Shown here: piece by piece, positions 8,747 through 16,935 of the stretch
Numbering within the stretch: position 1 is the stretch's first letter
Layout: each line of letters opens with the position of its first letter
From: Byssothecium circinans
Lineage: Eukaryota; Ascomycota; Dothideomycetes; Pleosporales; Massarinaceae
Assembly (NCBI GenBank): GCA_010015675.1
Contig: ML976999.1
Location: 34,744-51,678 of the forward strand
Direction: 5' to 3'
DNA length: 16,935 nucleotides
Notes under the pieces: generated by a model
Told to the model about the DNA's origin: nothing
What the model saw: only the letters and a program-made list of their open reading frames with translations
The model's database searches: none
Translations under genes and position numbers: made by a program

Positions 8747-9386
8747 GTCAAAGGCGTCTTCAAACTGAGCGTGCTGATGCGAGAAAGGGACGGTGGCGGT
8801 AATAAACCCCGACCAATGCGTACGGGAGGCGGGTATGCAATCGCACGGTTTTTGGGATGGGGGGTGCGCAAACCTATCTCCGATTGGACTGCGCCGCTGG
8901 GTACATTGCGTGTACCCTCAACATGCAATAGTAAAACGACGTTTGGCATTCAACTACACCGCGGCCAGGCGTGGCAGGCTAATTTTAAATAAGGTAGACT
9001 TTCTACGGCAACTAATGGACCATATTTACGCGCTCGCCGCATCAAACTCTTTCCCCGATTATTTGAAATTCGTGTTGCCGTACAGCCCTCATACACGTAA
9101 GAGTAAGGCACAGCAATAATGCGGGAAGGCAACACAGGAAGTCCAATAATGCGAACTCGCTTCCGGCCAAATTGGGTGGTGGTGGAGAGGTGCCAGGGGT
9201 GCAGAGTAGGTGAGTGGCGTATGCCATCACGCCGCCGGAATTGCGAGTCCCGTCTTCGAACCATCCATTGGAAAACCGTCTTTCTACACAGTATCATTGA
9301 AGCCCATTCCATCGCAACCCTGGACCGCCTCGTTCTATTACTCTCTTATCCTCAACAAAGGCATCATTCAAATCAATCCAATCGAC
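8747..9386. promoter_or_regulatory. Shared divergent promoter between thioesterase and oxygenase genes
   Basis: A 640 bp gene-free stretch separates the start codons of two divergently transcribed intact genes, so it must hold both promoters. The last 60 bp before the oxygenase ATG are pyrimidine- and CA-rich (CTCTCTTATCCTCAACAAAG), typical of a fungal 5' leader. CCAAT-like sequence occurs near 9379. Short open frames crossing it show no domain features. No single operator could be assigned. Confidence 0.55.
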
Positions 9387-10507
9387 ATGGCATTTAGCAG
9401 TCCGCTTTCGGTCCCCGAGTTCCCCTCTGAAGTGCCATTGTTGCGAGTCAAAACACTCTCCCTCTCGAAAATTCTCTCGAACGATGCAGACGAAAGCAGG
9501 AGAATGTACGAGGCCTGTACCGAAACAGGCCTCTTCATTCTCGATCTCTCAGGGAGTAAGGAGGGTTACAACCTAATGGAAGATGTGGATCGGATTCTCA
9601 GCCTTTCGGAGCAAATCTTCGATCTAGATCTGGAAACCAAAATGAAATACCATATGCTTTCGGGAACGGTTCTTGGGTAAGTCATATCACGTCGCAAATT
9701 TCGTCTGTGTTACCACGAAAACTAAAACGCGTCTGTAGCTACAAAGCAGCTGGTACAGGCCGTGTCGATGCGAAGGGAACTCCAGATCGTTGTGAGTTCT
9801 GGTGCCTTAGCAAGAACGATATCCTAGGTCTCACTCCTCCTCTTTCTGCTCCCGAGCTCGTAAATCGACATCGTAACATATATGCACCATTCATCAAACG
9901 GTGCCATGCACTGTCGATGAGAATTCTGGAACGCCTAGAAGTCGCGCTTGGGGTACGGGTGGGAGCACTGCAAGAGAAGCATCGCATTGATCACATATCC
10001 TCGGATCAGACGCGCCAAATCAAGTACCCTCCGCAGCCTGAGGAAGATCGCCGCACAAGTTTGGTGCCGCACACCGATTACGGCAGTATCACTGTTCTCT
10101 TCAATGTGCTTGGTGGTCTTCAAGTTCTTCCGCCTAGTATGAGCGCAGAGGAGAAAAACTGGCGATGGCTGAAGCCCGTTCCAAATTGCGCTATCATTAA
10201 TCTCGGCGACGCCATGGTCAAGTTTACAAACGGCTTGTTCAAGAGTCCCTTGCATCGGGTTACTTACGCACCGGGGGCGCAGGCCAAGATGACGAGATAT
10301 TCGCTTGCGTATTTCACGAGGCCGGAGGATGAGTGTATCATGAAGCGGGTTGACGGGAGTGAGTTTATTCCGGAATTAGGAGATCGTGAGAAAGAGGATA
10401 ACATCACCGCTGGAGAATGGATTCAAACCAGAGTGAAGGCTGCGCAAGTTCAGAAAGAGGAGAGCAAAGAGGAGTACCCTACGTGGGCCGTGCAGAGCTT
10501 GAAGTAG
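9387..10507 (+). CDS. 2-oxoglutarate/Fe(II)-dependent dioxygenase (isopenicillin N synthase-like)
   Basis: Exons 9387-9676 and 9739-10507 are joined across a 62 bp intron (GTAAGT..CTGTAG, phase 2) and encode 352 residues. The N-terminal part (residues 10-100) resembles the DIOX_N region, including ACTETGLFILDLSG. The catalytic double-stranded beta helix has His208 and Asp210 in PHTDYGSITVLF, the distal ligand His269 in SPLHRVTYAPG, and the co-substrate anchor Arg283-x-Ser285 in RYSLAYF, so all expected iron and 2-oxoglutarate residues are present. GLQVL and INLGDAMVKFTNG are further family motifs. Proteins of this superfamily hydroxylate, desaturate, epoxidise or cyclise small molecules; the substrate is not predictable. 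No disruptions are seen. The start ATG follows a pyrimidine-rich leader, and the gene is divergent from the thioesterase, so co-regulation is likely but inferred. Confidence 0.92.
9677..9738 (+). other. Intron of the dioxygenase gene
   Basis: Donor GTAAGT, acceptor TCTGTAG, 62 bp with a CTAAAAC branch-like motif. Splicing joins GTVLG to YKAAGTGRVD and removes an in-frame stop. Confidence 0.9.
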
Positions 10508-10764
10508 AACGTTGGTGGAGCGGAGCTGGGTCTTAGAAAATCACTCCCATAACGAAAGTCCTCGTATCGCAAACATCCGTTTCCTTTTCCACTCCAGACA
10601 TTACAGCGCACTATACGGTATCTCCGAATAAAGCGTTCTACCGATAGGCTCTAGGGCGACACGATGCCACCTTCCTAGCGTCTTCCTTTGATGCGGATTG
10701 TGTATTGCTATCTCTCCATTGCGCGTGTAATATGTATCACGCAAATTATGCAATTACATTTTCA

Positions 10765-11195
10765 TTCGTGATCGTCCGAGAGAGTACCTAACGCCGGTTC
10801 TAATTCGGCGTACACCGGCCCCCTGCCCCTACTACCATCGCACTGCCGTAAGAGTTCATATTTTGCCGACGCGAGGTAGAGCCATCGCTCTGGTTTAGAC
10901 TTCGGGTCAGGGAAGATGCCCGGGTCGCGAGGAACCATATATGTGGAATATCCAACGGCCATGCCTTGTAAGGAAACCTGGTTGCAGTTCCACTATGATG
11001 CAATGTATTCGCTAGATATAAACTTGACAGACGGTGCGTTCAACTCAATGCTAACCGCAGACCTACATCCATAACAGCGTCGAGTTATAGTGGCCACTCG
11101 AAATGATGCTGATTGGGTGGGAATTTCGGATCCGGAATTAATTTTTTTTAGCTCACCCACCAATTTCTTTGGATATATAAAATGCACTATGAAGG
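10765..11195 (-). pseudogene. Cytochrome P450 relic, C-terminal half
   Basis: Minus-strand fragments in successive frames align in order with the second half of a fungal P450. They are YPKKLVGELKK with GSEIPTQSASF (between helices I and K), then LDAVMDVGLRLALS (helix K, with its ExxR glutamate replaced by Asp or Val), then MAVGYSTYMVPRDPGIFPDP and PERWL (the PERF-like region), then a residual GSRGRG..YAELEPALGTL where the haem loop and helix L should be. The cysteine-bearing FxxGxRxCxG loop is not intact. At least three frame changes and an in-frame stop (TAG near 11092) are needed to read it. The N-terminal membrane anchor and helices A-I are not recognisable upstream. Together with the PKS it suggests an oxidative tailoring step that was lost. 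Confidence 0.8.
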
Positions 11196-11469
11196 GGAGC
11201 TTGCACAGATAATTTATAGGAAGGAACACATAGCGCGCTGGATCAATAACTCTATGCTATGATGAATCCAAGCTTCCCAAGGTCGCATCACATTTGCAGT
11301 AAAGAAGGCCGAACTGTCAATAGTCAATAAGCGGAACTGGTTATTACAGGGAGATTACAGAATACTGGCGCCGGGAACATTGATCAAGACGAATGTGTTG
11401 TAAACTTCATCCAGCCTAGAGGGGTTTTACTTTCTACTCATGTGGACTTTCCACGCCATAGCTTTTGCA

Positions 11470-12211
11470 TCACGAGAACGGACTCGGCCCCAGCTTATAC
11501 CAGAACAAATTCGCAATTCTATCCAGCTCCACATACGGCACCCATAAATGCAGGACCGTCCTGTCTCCCTCCTGCGTCACTCTATAGTTCCTCGTCTGAT
11601 TCGTTCCAGTCCAACTCGGCACGTTGGCTACAGATAAAGGACCGTGGGTTAGCGTTCCGTTCGTAGGCGTAGACCACTGATTTGAATTATTAGTTAAGTA
11701 ATTCTAAAACTTTCGCATCCTCTGCTGCATTTGCTTATGCGATAGACCCATATAGTAAGCGGTGGGAAACGAAGCGCGAAAACCACTTACCGGTTCAACA
11801 CTACAGTTCCCAGCATAGTTCAAGTTCTTCTTCCCCACAATCGCCCATTCCACATCCGAGTCTCCTTCCCGTGCCGGGTAACGGAGACTCAACGGTCTGT
11901 CTTCAGGGTCCGTAGATGCTAGATTTGCAGACATGTATCCCTCAGAGGAGTAAGTGATCAATCCCACAGGAGCAACGCCAATTACAGGCTTTTCGATGAT
12001 TGGGGTGCCGTTAAGATGAGTACTTTGGCGCAGTTAGCACATGGCTCTTACCACCAGAAGTTTGGCCATGACTTGGAGTCCTGCGATATGGAACGATTGG
12101 AAAGCAATTGTGGGTGGCAAGCAATGTGAAATAAGGACTCACTTACGGAGTAGCATTGAGAAGCGCCCAAGCGCCCACGAGAATACCCGCGATTGCGGGA
12201 GGAAAGACCAT
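11470..12211 (-). CDS. Lipocalin-like domain protein
   Basis: Three exons on the minus strand, 12211-12147, 12022-11791 and 11676-11470, encode 167 residues without disruption. The chain opens with the lipocalin signature LVGAWALLNAT (Gly13-x-Trp15), continues with PVGLITYSSEGYMSANL (residues 40-56, the first hairpin of lipocalin-like domains), and ends with TLTHGPLSVANVP, a segment rich in beta strands and VLHLWVPYVELDRIANLFWYKL. That matches a whole single-barrel lipocalin-like domain of the kind common in fungal metabolite clusters. No signal peptide is seen because the barrel starts at residue 10. Intron 2 (11790-11677, GTAAGT..AATCAG) is clear; intron 1 (12146-12023) has a strong donor but an AAAG acceptor, so the second exon start is less certain. 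Ligand binding or a cyclase-type role is possible; function is not established. Confidence 0.83.
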
Positions 12212-12329
12212 GGGTACGGTTTGTTCTTCGTTCTAAGGAGATGTAGTAAAGGGAGAAATCGACAATGGGAGTCTTCAAGAGTCCTTGAAGTCTGAACCAA
12301 CGTTCCCGACAGCGAACTATCCGCCGCAC

Positions 12330-12336
12330 TTTATAT
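12330..12336 (-). promoter_or_regulatory. TATA-like box for the lipocalin-like gene
   Basis: ATATAAA on the minus strand lies about 119 bp upstream of the ATG at 12211. It is followed upstream by two adjacent GAGCTC palindromes (12337-12342 and 12344-12349) separated by one base. Position and sequence suit a core promoter; no transcription data are available. Confidence 0.4.
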
Positions 12337-12349
12337 GAGCTCAGAGCTC

Positions 12350-13131
12350 TAACAACGCCTTACGATATCTGCCTTCCCTAGTAATATAATCTCCACGCTG
12401 TCGCTTACTCGCGCGCTCTCGTAAGCACAGCTCACCACCTGTCACCTCCACATCTATTTTTTGTATACCTTGGTTTTGAACCAGTTTGATTGGTCAACAG
12501 GGTATCGGGACATGATGGCGAGAGTTCTTGAGTACAACCCACTTCCCAGTTCATCGTATTTTCCGAAACATCACATTTGCTCCTGATGAATCCTACAACT
12601 AGGCAACATGCGAATCATGAAGTGCATGTGCCTGTGCCGAGAGCATGTATTTTACAAGCCTTTTGAGTATGCCCGAAAACTTTCAGGCTTCAGAGGTGAC
12701 GAGATGCTGAACGGTGTGAATGTGGTTGAATAGTGCGCGTGTATTGATAACGATAGGATCCTGACTCCATTGAAAAAGTTCTTCAAGCAAAGGCCCCCAA
12801 ACGTAAACGAGAGATTTTCATAACATTGTTATTCACCAGTCACAGGCGTCTTCAATACGAAAGGCAGCAACGCGAGTCAACATTAACCGCAAGATAGCAT
12901 GAAAGAGCTAGAGGGGATGTAAATACGAGCAGGATTTGAAGCGGTGAGGAACTTTCGAACTCGTACGGGTCAAGCAGACCACTTGAATGTGTTGTGGATG
13001 GACTCAATCTTTTAGTAAGCGCTAGCATCTCAATCTACATATTCTGACTTACTTACGCCCCGCAACCTCACCAACGCATCAACTTCCTCTTCGGTCCTAC
13101 CGTCCTACCACCATCCATGCTCGCCCCTTCC
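12350..13131. other. Gene-free spacer between lipocalin-like gene and transporter
   Basis: About 780 bp with no open frame showing coding character on either strand. It holds upstream DNA of the lipocalin-like gene and the 3' flank of the transporter. No relic of a known domain was recognised. A GTAAGT-like donor on the minus strand near 13050 was noted but has no matching exon. Confidence 0.5.
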
Positions 13132-14894
13132 TCACCGTTTCTCCTCACCAGTCGGTAAAACCTCCACCCGTTCTGTTCCACTCTCCTTCTCCCCACCATC
13201 ATCAACCAAGCCCTTCCGTTTCCCAGCTTCCGCTTCCGTCTCACCCACGCCCAGCGGTAGCGGTTTTCTCCTAACCTGCGCCCACACAACCTGAGCCACT
13301 GGCATCGCAAACAACGCATCCATATCTTCCAGCGTAACGCCTTTCGTCTCAGGAACAAAGAAGAAAGCCCAAACACCCATCATCAATAAGATCGAGGCAA
13401 AGAAGAAGTAGGCCCCATACCCCAGATCAGAAATCATAAAAGGTGTACTCCTGGCAATAATGAAGCTCCCCAACCACGTATCCGCGGTTGTCAAACTCAC
13501 ACACAACATGCGAATATCGAGGGGGAAAATCTCACTCGCATAAGTCCATGTAATGCCCTGCCAGGTCGCGCAAATGATAAACGCGTTGACATATACACAT
13601 ACCATGGCGAGGTATCCCCAACCATCACGCGAAACGTCGCCGCGAGCAGCGGCCGCAGCGGGATCGGCGCGCATCACATACCCGCCGATATACCACATGG
13701 GAATGCAGCCGAGGAAGGCGCCCCAGACGAGACCTTTGCGGCGGCCGACTTTTTCAATGACGATGACTGTGAAGGTTATCATGCCGAGGGTTTTAGCGAT
13801 GCCATAGAAGCCCGTGGAGAAGAGCTTGAGCGAAGTGCCAGCTATGCCGAGGGTCTCGAAAATACGCGGGGCATAGTAGGTTATGATATTTACCTGTGGG
13901 TGGTCAGCAATGCTTGTGTCGAAAGTGGAATGCAGTGTGAGAGCTTTGCTTACACCGGTGAATGATTGCAGAAACATGAGTGCTAGCCCGATACCCATGC
14001 GATTCCTAGTGCCCTTTTGGAAGAGTTTCTTGAACTGCGCTTTCTTGCTCATATGGTTTGTACTCCTCTCCTCAACTTGCGCACGTATCTCACCCATCTC
14101 ATGCATGATGTACGGATCGGTCGCAGGTAAGCCTCTCAATTTTACCAATATTCGCTCCGCGCCATCGAAGTTGTCGCCTCGCGCGAGCCATCGTGGCGAC
14201 TCGGGACACCATAACATGCCAAAGACTAGCGCTACGCCTGGAAAGAGTTGCAAGGCGAGAGGTATCGTCCATTGTGCTTCGTTATGCCCGTCAATAGTCC
14301 GGTCTGTAGCGTAATTGATCCAGAATCCCAGCATACCTCCCCCCTGCGACGCGATTTCGAAGATACCAACAAGGCGGCCGCGGATCGAGGGCGGTGCAAC
14401 TTCAGCGATATACACAGGCACTGTGAGCGATGATGCGCCGATTCCCAGGCCAGCGATCGCGCGGCCAGTATATATCAGATTCAAGTTTCCCTGCGCAGCC
14501 GTCATAAGCGTGCCACCAAGTAGAAAGACGGTGCCCGCAATCATGACAGTCTTCTTTCGTCCAATCTTCTCGGCAATTGGGAACGTAAGCAGTGCACCGA
14601 AGAAGCAGCCTGCTTGGAACGTGGAGACGATGTTTGCTTGGATAGTGTCGCGGGTGGTCTTGGAGACGTTTTCCCAGCCAAAGTCGCGGATAAAGGATTG
14701 AAGGGCCATTGTGCCGCCGATGACTGCGGTGTCGTAGCCCACTGTAGTATGTTAGACCTCTACATTTTTTGATAACGAGGATGCGACTTACTGGCAAGTG
14801 CAGACATCGAAGCCACTAGGGCGATGAAGTGAATGCGCCAGTTGCGCACCTCAGGCGGGTCCGCTGTGCCAGACGCGTGAGTATTCCAACCCAT
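13132..14894 (-). CDS. MFS sugar/quinate-type transporter
   Basis: Exons 14894-14792, 14741-13954 and 13893-13132 encode 550 residues, the usual length for fungal sugar porters with 12 membrane segments. The first exon (34 codons) supplies the N-terminus and most of TM1, and intron 1 (50 bp, GTAAGT..TACAG) leads into GYDTAVIGG. Family motifs are in order: GRKK after TM2 (residues 95-98), GRAIAGLGIG in TM4, PPSIRGRLVG, CPESPRWLA (213-221) before the cytoplasmic loop, QSFTGVNIITYYAP in TM7 (293-306), GRRKG (347-351), and PETKG (478-482) before the C-terminal tail. Intron 2 (13953-13894) is 60 bp and free of stops, so an unspliced reading would wrongly insert 20 residues inside the TM7 motif. 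The overall look is closest to quinate and related permeases, but substrate cannot be assigned. It could export or import a compound linked to the surrounding cluster, or be an ordinary nutrient transporter. Confidence 0.93.
13894..13953 (-). other. In-frame 60 bp intron inside transporter TM7
   Basis: Donor GTAAGC, branch-like GCTGAC, acceptor CCACAG. Removal restores the conserved sugar-porter motif QxxTGxNxxxYY. The intron is a multiple of three and open, so retention would be silent to simple gene finders. Confidence 0.9.
14742..14791 (-). other. Intron 1 of the transporter gene
   Basis: A 50 bp minus-strand intron with donor GTAAGT, branch-like TCTAAC and acceptor CTACAG, phase 1. It links the short N-terminal exon (starting MGWNTHASG) to GYDTAVIGG in TM1. 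Confidence 0.85.
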
Positions 14895-15384
14895 ATTTAG
14901 TCTTCTGCTTCGTTTTTACGGTGGTGTCTTCTTGCGATCGATGTCTCTTGGTCGATTTTAGACGAAATTCGCAATGATCTCTCCCGGGTTCATTCCTTCA
15001 CTTCACGTTTATATTCCATACCAACCCCAGTAACACACAACGCGGGGTACTGTACGCCTCTCACGCGGGCCGCACATCTTCCCGTCACCTTCTTCTCCGG
15101 GAAAGCCGATGCGATAACCTGGGGAATAGCCGCTTGGCGGTTATCGTTGGTAGGCTTAGCGCCATCGCCTTATAGGCAAAGAAGTGTTGTGGCACTTGGC
15201 TACAGGACTTGGGCGCGAAAATATCGAGAAACAGGTGGTGAGGGAGGGTTGGCGTGTGTGGGGTAACGGGATGCCAATCTCGGCGTCTTGTTGTGATGCC
15301 GGTTGGGGGCTGGAATTGTTTCTCCGCTCCACATCCATCGTGAGGCAGCCGAACTTCATCTCACCATCGACATTCTCCAGGCCT
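14895..15384. promoter_or_regulatory. Transporter promoter and HET gene 3' flank
   Basis: About 490 bp without a gene. It is the 5' flank of the minus-strand transporter. At 15112-15146 a perfect inverted repeat CGATAACC / GGTTATCG with a 19 bp spacer contains two convergent GATAA sites, matching the HGATAR consensus of fungal GATA factors. The open frame across 15184-15504 is not supported as a gene. Confidence 0.45.
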
Positions 15385-16782
15385 CTAGACAATGATAATG
15401 CTCTGAACCTTTCCGCCCACAGGATCGAAATCTCCATTCTGTTCGAAATTCCCCGTACTTGGCTCGCCATCCATTTCTTTGGATTTTTGCTTATGTATTA
15501 TTAGTGACATCAACCCTCTCCTGCGGTAAACTGGCCACCATTCACGCCAATCCACATAGTCCAAAACAAGCCAGAGGCCCTCAGTGAGACGGAAAAAGTG
15601 TAACCTGGACCCGACATGTAGACCTTGTCTAATCTCTTGAGTGTGGTCCCAGTGTATCCACATATCAGAAGCGCCAATTTTGAGATCGCTATATACAAGT
15701 CCGTAGACCTCATGTTCTTGGATATCATTGGCTTTGAGTTCGTGCGCCGTTCGCAGTGTACTTCTAAGTGTTAAACCGCCGCTTTTGACTGCACCGTACG
15801 GGTTCGCACCAGATGGCACGCAATCGATGTCGAGGAACGAGGCAATGGAAACACCTGGGTCTATCTGATGAAGGACACGACTACCCTCGGCTGCGGCCCA
15901 TGACCAGGAGGGAACGGATGTGTCTGGTTCTCGCGACGAAGGGGTCGCTGCGAGCCAGCAAAGCGAGTTGACAAAGTTGAGCTCCCAATGTCCTGCATAG
16001 AACGTGCCGAACTGGCGTTGACCCATTTGCTCAGCTATACCCGACAAAGCAGGAAGCCGGTCTGTAGCTTTTGTGAGGCAGAGTGATGTATAGCGGTCGA
16101 CAAACTTCTGCCAGGTCTGTAAAGTGGGTAATCCAGAGTCAAGAGATGGTTGTAGAATATCTTTCCCTGTGAGGAACCTTTCCTTTAGTGTAGCATACTT
16201 CGCGAAGATGTCAGGGGCGCCACCACCCGCAAGACATTCGCAAGTCCTCAGTTGGCGACACTCCCACATGATCTCGTTCTTCGTAAAGTAAATGATGCGC
16301 GCAGACAGAAGTCGTTCTTGCAGGACCCAGGCGCGAGTCAAAAGAGGTAATTCCTGCGCCTCGGGAGGGTCAAACGGGATCAGCGCACCGGCGTCTTGCC
16401 AGCACGGATGGGGCCACATTCTTCTTGCGAAAAGATCGGTCGGGCCACTCTGCGTCTGAACCTCTGCTATCCGATAGCTTTGCAACTCTTGTCTACGGTA
16501 GCACCCTTCCGTGGAGTTCTTGGCCGCAGCTGCAGCCAGCGTTACAAAAGCATTCGTATAGACATGTTTCATCTGCCCTGCTTCATAGTCCCAATCCTCG
16601 TGTGAGTCTTGCAGGATACACAGCGAGTCAATCCAGATGTAGCGAATTTCCAGTTTTCGGCAGCAATCGATGGCGTCTTGGAAGGTCTTTGGGAGACCCG
16701 TCCAGTGTATTCTCTCCTTGCGGTCCTCGTAGGTGACTGATGTTGTTGTCAAGACGTGTTGGTTTCCCCAGCAGTGGCTCAA
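15385..16782 (-). CDS. HET-domain (heterokaryon incompatibility-type) protein, 5' end missing or beyond repeats
   Basis: A single open frame of 465 codons. It begins within the HET domain at LSHCWGNQ and continues with LPKTFQDAIDCCRKL, RYIWIDSLCILQDSHEDW, YTNAFVTLAAAAAKNSTEG and TRAWVLQERLLSARIIYF, the ordered blocks of the HET family, within about 180 residues. The C-terminal part (PSWSWAA, LTLRSTL, VYGLVYSDL) is typical of the longer fungal HET proteins. No ATG sits before the SHCWG block: the codon there is TTG and an in-frame TGA lies at 16807-16809, so the normal N-terminal region is absent or joined by an intron (a possible acceptor CCAAG lies at about 16789). HET proteins trigger cell death after fusion of unlike strains and are often near-telomeric or mobile-element associated. 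A damaged allele is likely but not proven. Confidence 0.85.
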   Translation of the reverse strand: MSHCWGNQHVLTTTSVTYEDRKERIHWTGLPKTFQDAIDCCRKLEIRYIWIDSLCILQDSHEDWDYEAGQMKHVYTNAFVTLAAAAAKNSTEGCYRRQELQSYRIAEVQTQSGPTDLFARRMWPHPCWQDAGALIPFDPPEAQELPLLTRAWVLQERLLSARIIYFTKNEIMWECRQLRTCECLAGGGAPDIFAKYATLKERFLTGKDILQPSLDSGLPTLQTWQKFVDRYTSLCLTKATDRLPALSGIAEQMGQRQFGTFYAGHWELNFVNSLCWLAATPSSREPDTSVPSWSWAAAEGSRVLHQIDPGVSIASFLDIDCVPSGANPYGAVKSGGLTLRSTLRTAHELKANDIQEHEVYGLVYSDLKIGASDMWIHWDHTQEIRQGLHVGSRLHFFRLTEGLWLVLDYVDWREWWPVYRRRGLMSLIIHKQKSKEMDGEPSTGNFEQNGDFDPVGGKVQSIIIV

Positions 16783-16935
16783 CCAGACTTGGCAACAATC
16801 AAACAGTCAGTCCAGAGAGCGTACGGACTATTTGACTGCGTTTTCGAGGCCGCTGGACTGTTTGTTTGACTGCCAAGCTTTTCAGCGTGAATTGAGACTG
16901 TTTGACTGTTTGACAGAGTACGTGGCTTTTGGACT
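16783..16935. repeat. GACTGTTTGAC-type short repeats at the right edge
   Basis: At least four copies of ACTGTTTGAC-like motifs lie here, including a tandem (8 bp unit) at 16894-16912 plus copies near 16834, 16857 and, inverted, 16799-16811. Clustered short motifs of this kind resemble subterminal repeats of DNA transposons. The array begins where the HET reading frame stops being interpretable. The element, if any, continues beyond the window. Confidence 0.5.

Noticed and set aside
12041..12329. Open frames on both strands over the lipocalin-like gene 5' end
   Set aside because: They cross the intron 1 and exon 1 region and lack domain content; they are shadows.
13894..13953. Twenty extra residues inside the transporter TM7 motif
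   Set aside because: They are flanked by perfect intron signals and interrupt a conserved motif, so they are an in-frame intron, not an insertion.

Overview
The window looks like an accessory region of a filamentous ascomycete (Pezizomycotina; a Dothideomycete is my guess). The supporting signs are spliceosomal introns of 50 to 124 bp with GTAAGT/GTATGC-type donors and CTAAC/CTGAC-like branch sites, a SAT-KS-AT iterative polyketide synthase, Zn2Cys6 regulators, a HET-domain gene and a pogo-like transposase tail. No tRNA, rRNA or CRISPR array was seen.

Layout, left to right. Positions 1-236 hold the C-terminal tail of a DDE transposase, cut by the window edge. Positions 581-4431 are a non-reducing PKS relic (SAT, KS, malonyl-AT). 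It has one in-frame stop and five frame changes, and it ends exactly where the AT should run into the product-template domain; PT, ACP and TE are absent. Next comes AT-rich, repeat-bearing DNA (4432-4702), then a Zn2Cys6 regulator (4703-6733) whose reading frame changes twice. On the minus strand, 7598 to about 6780 is a decayed second zinc-cluster regulator whose first zinc ligand is mutated and which carries a stop inside the cluster. 

The centre holds intact genes: a PaaI-like hotdog thioesterase (minus, 8746-8078, one intron), divergent across a 640 bp spacer from a 2-oxoglutarate/Fe(II) oxygenase (plus, 9387-10507, one intron). After these come a minus-strand cytochrome P450 relic (about 11195-10765), an intact small lipocalin-like protein (minus, 12211-11470, two introns), a 900 bp gene-free stretch, an intact MFS sugar/quinate-type transporter (minus, 14894-13132, two introns), and a HET-domain gene (minus, 15385-16782) whose 5' end runs into GACTGTTTGAC-type repeats at the right edge.

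Taken together this reads as a secondary-metabolite cluster in decay. The core PKS, a P450 and one regulator are broken, while a thioesterase, an oxygenase, a lipocalin-like protein and a transporter remain open with clean splice sites. That these genes ever worked as one pathway is inference from proximity and family type. The retained genes may have been co-opted, may serve another locus, or may simply not have decayed yet.
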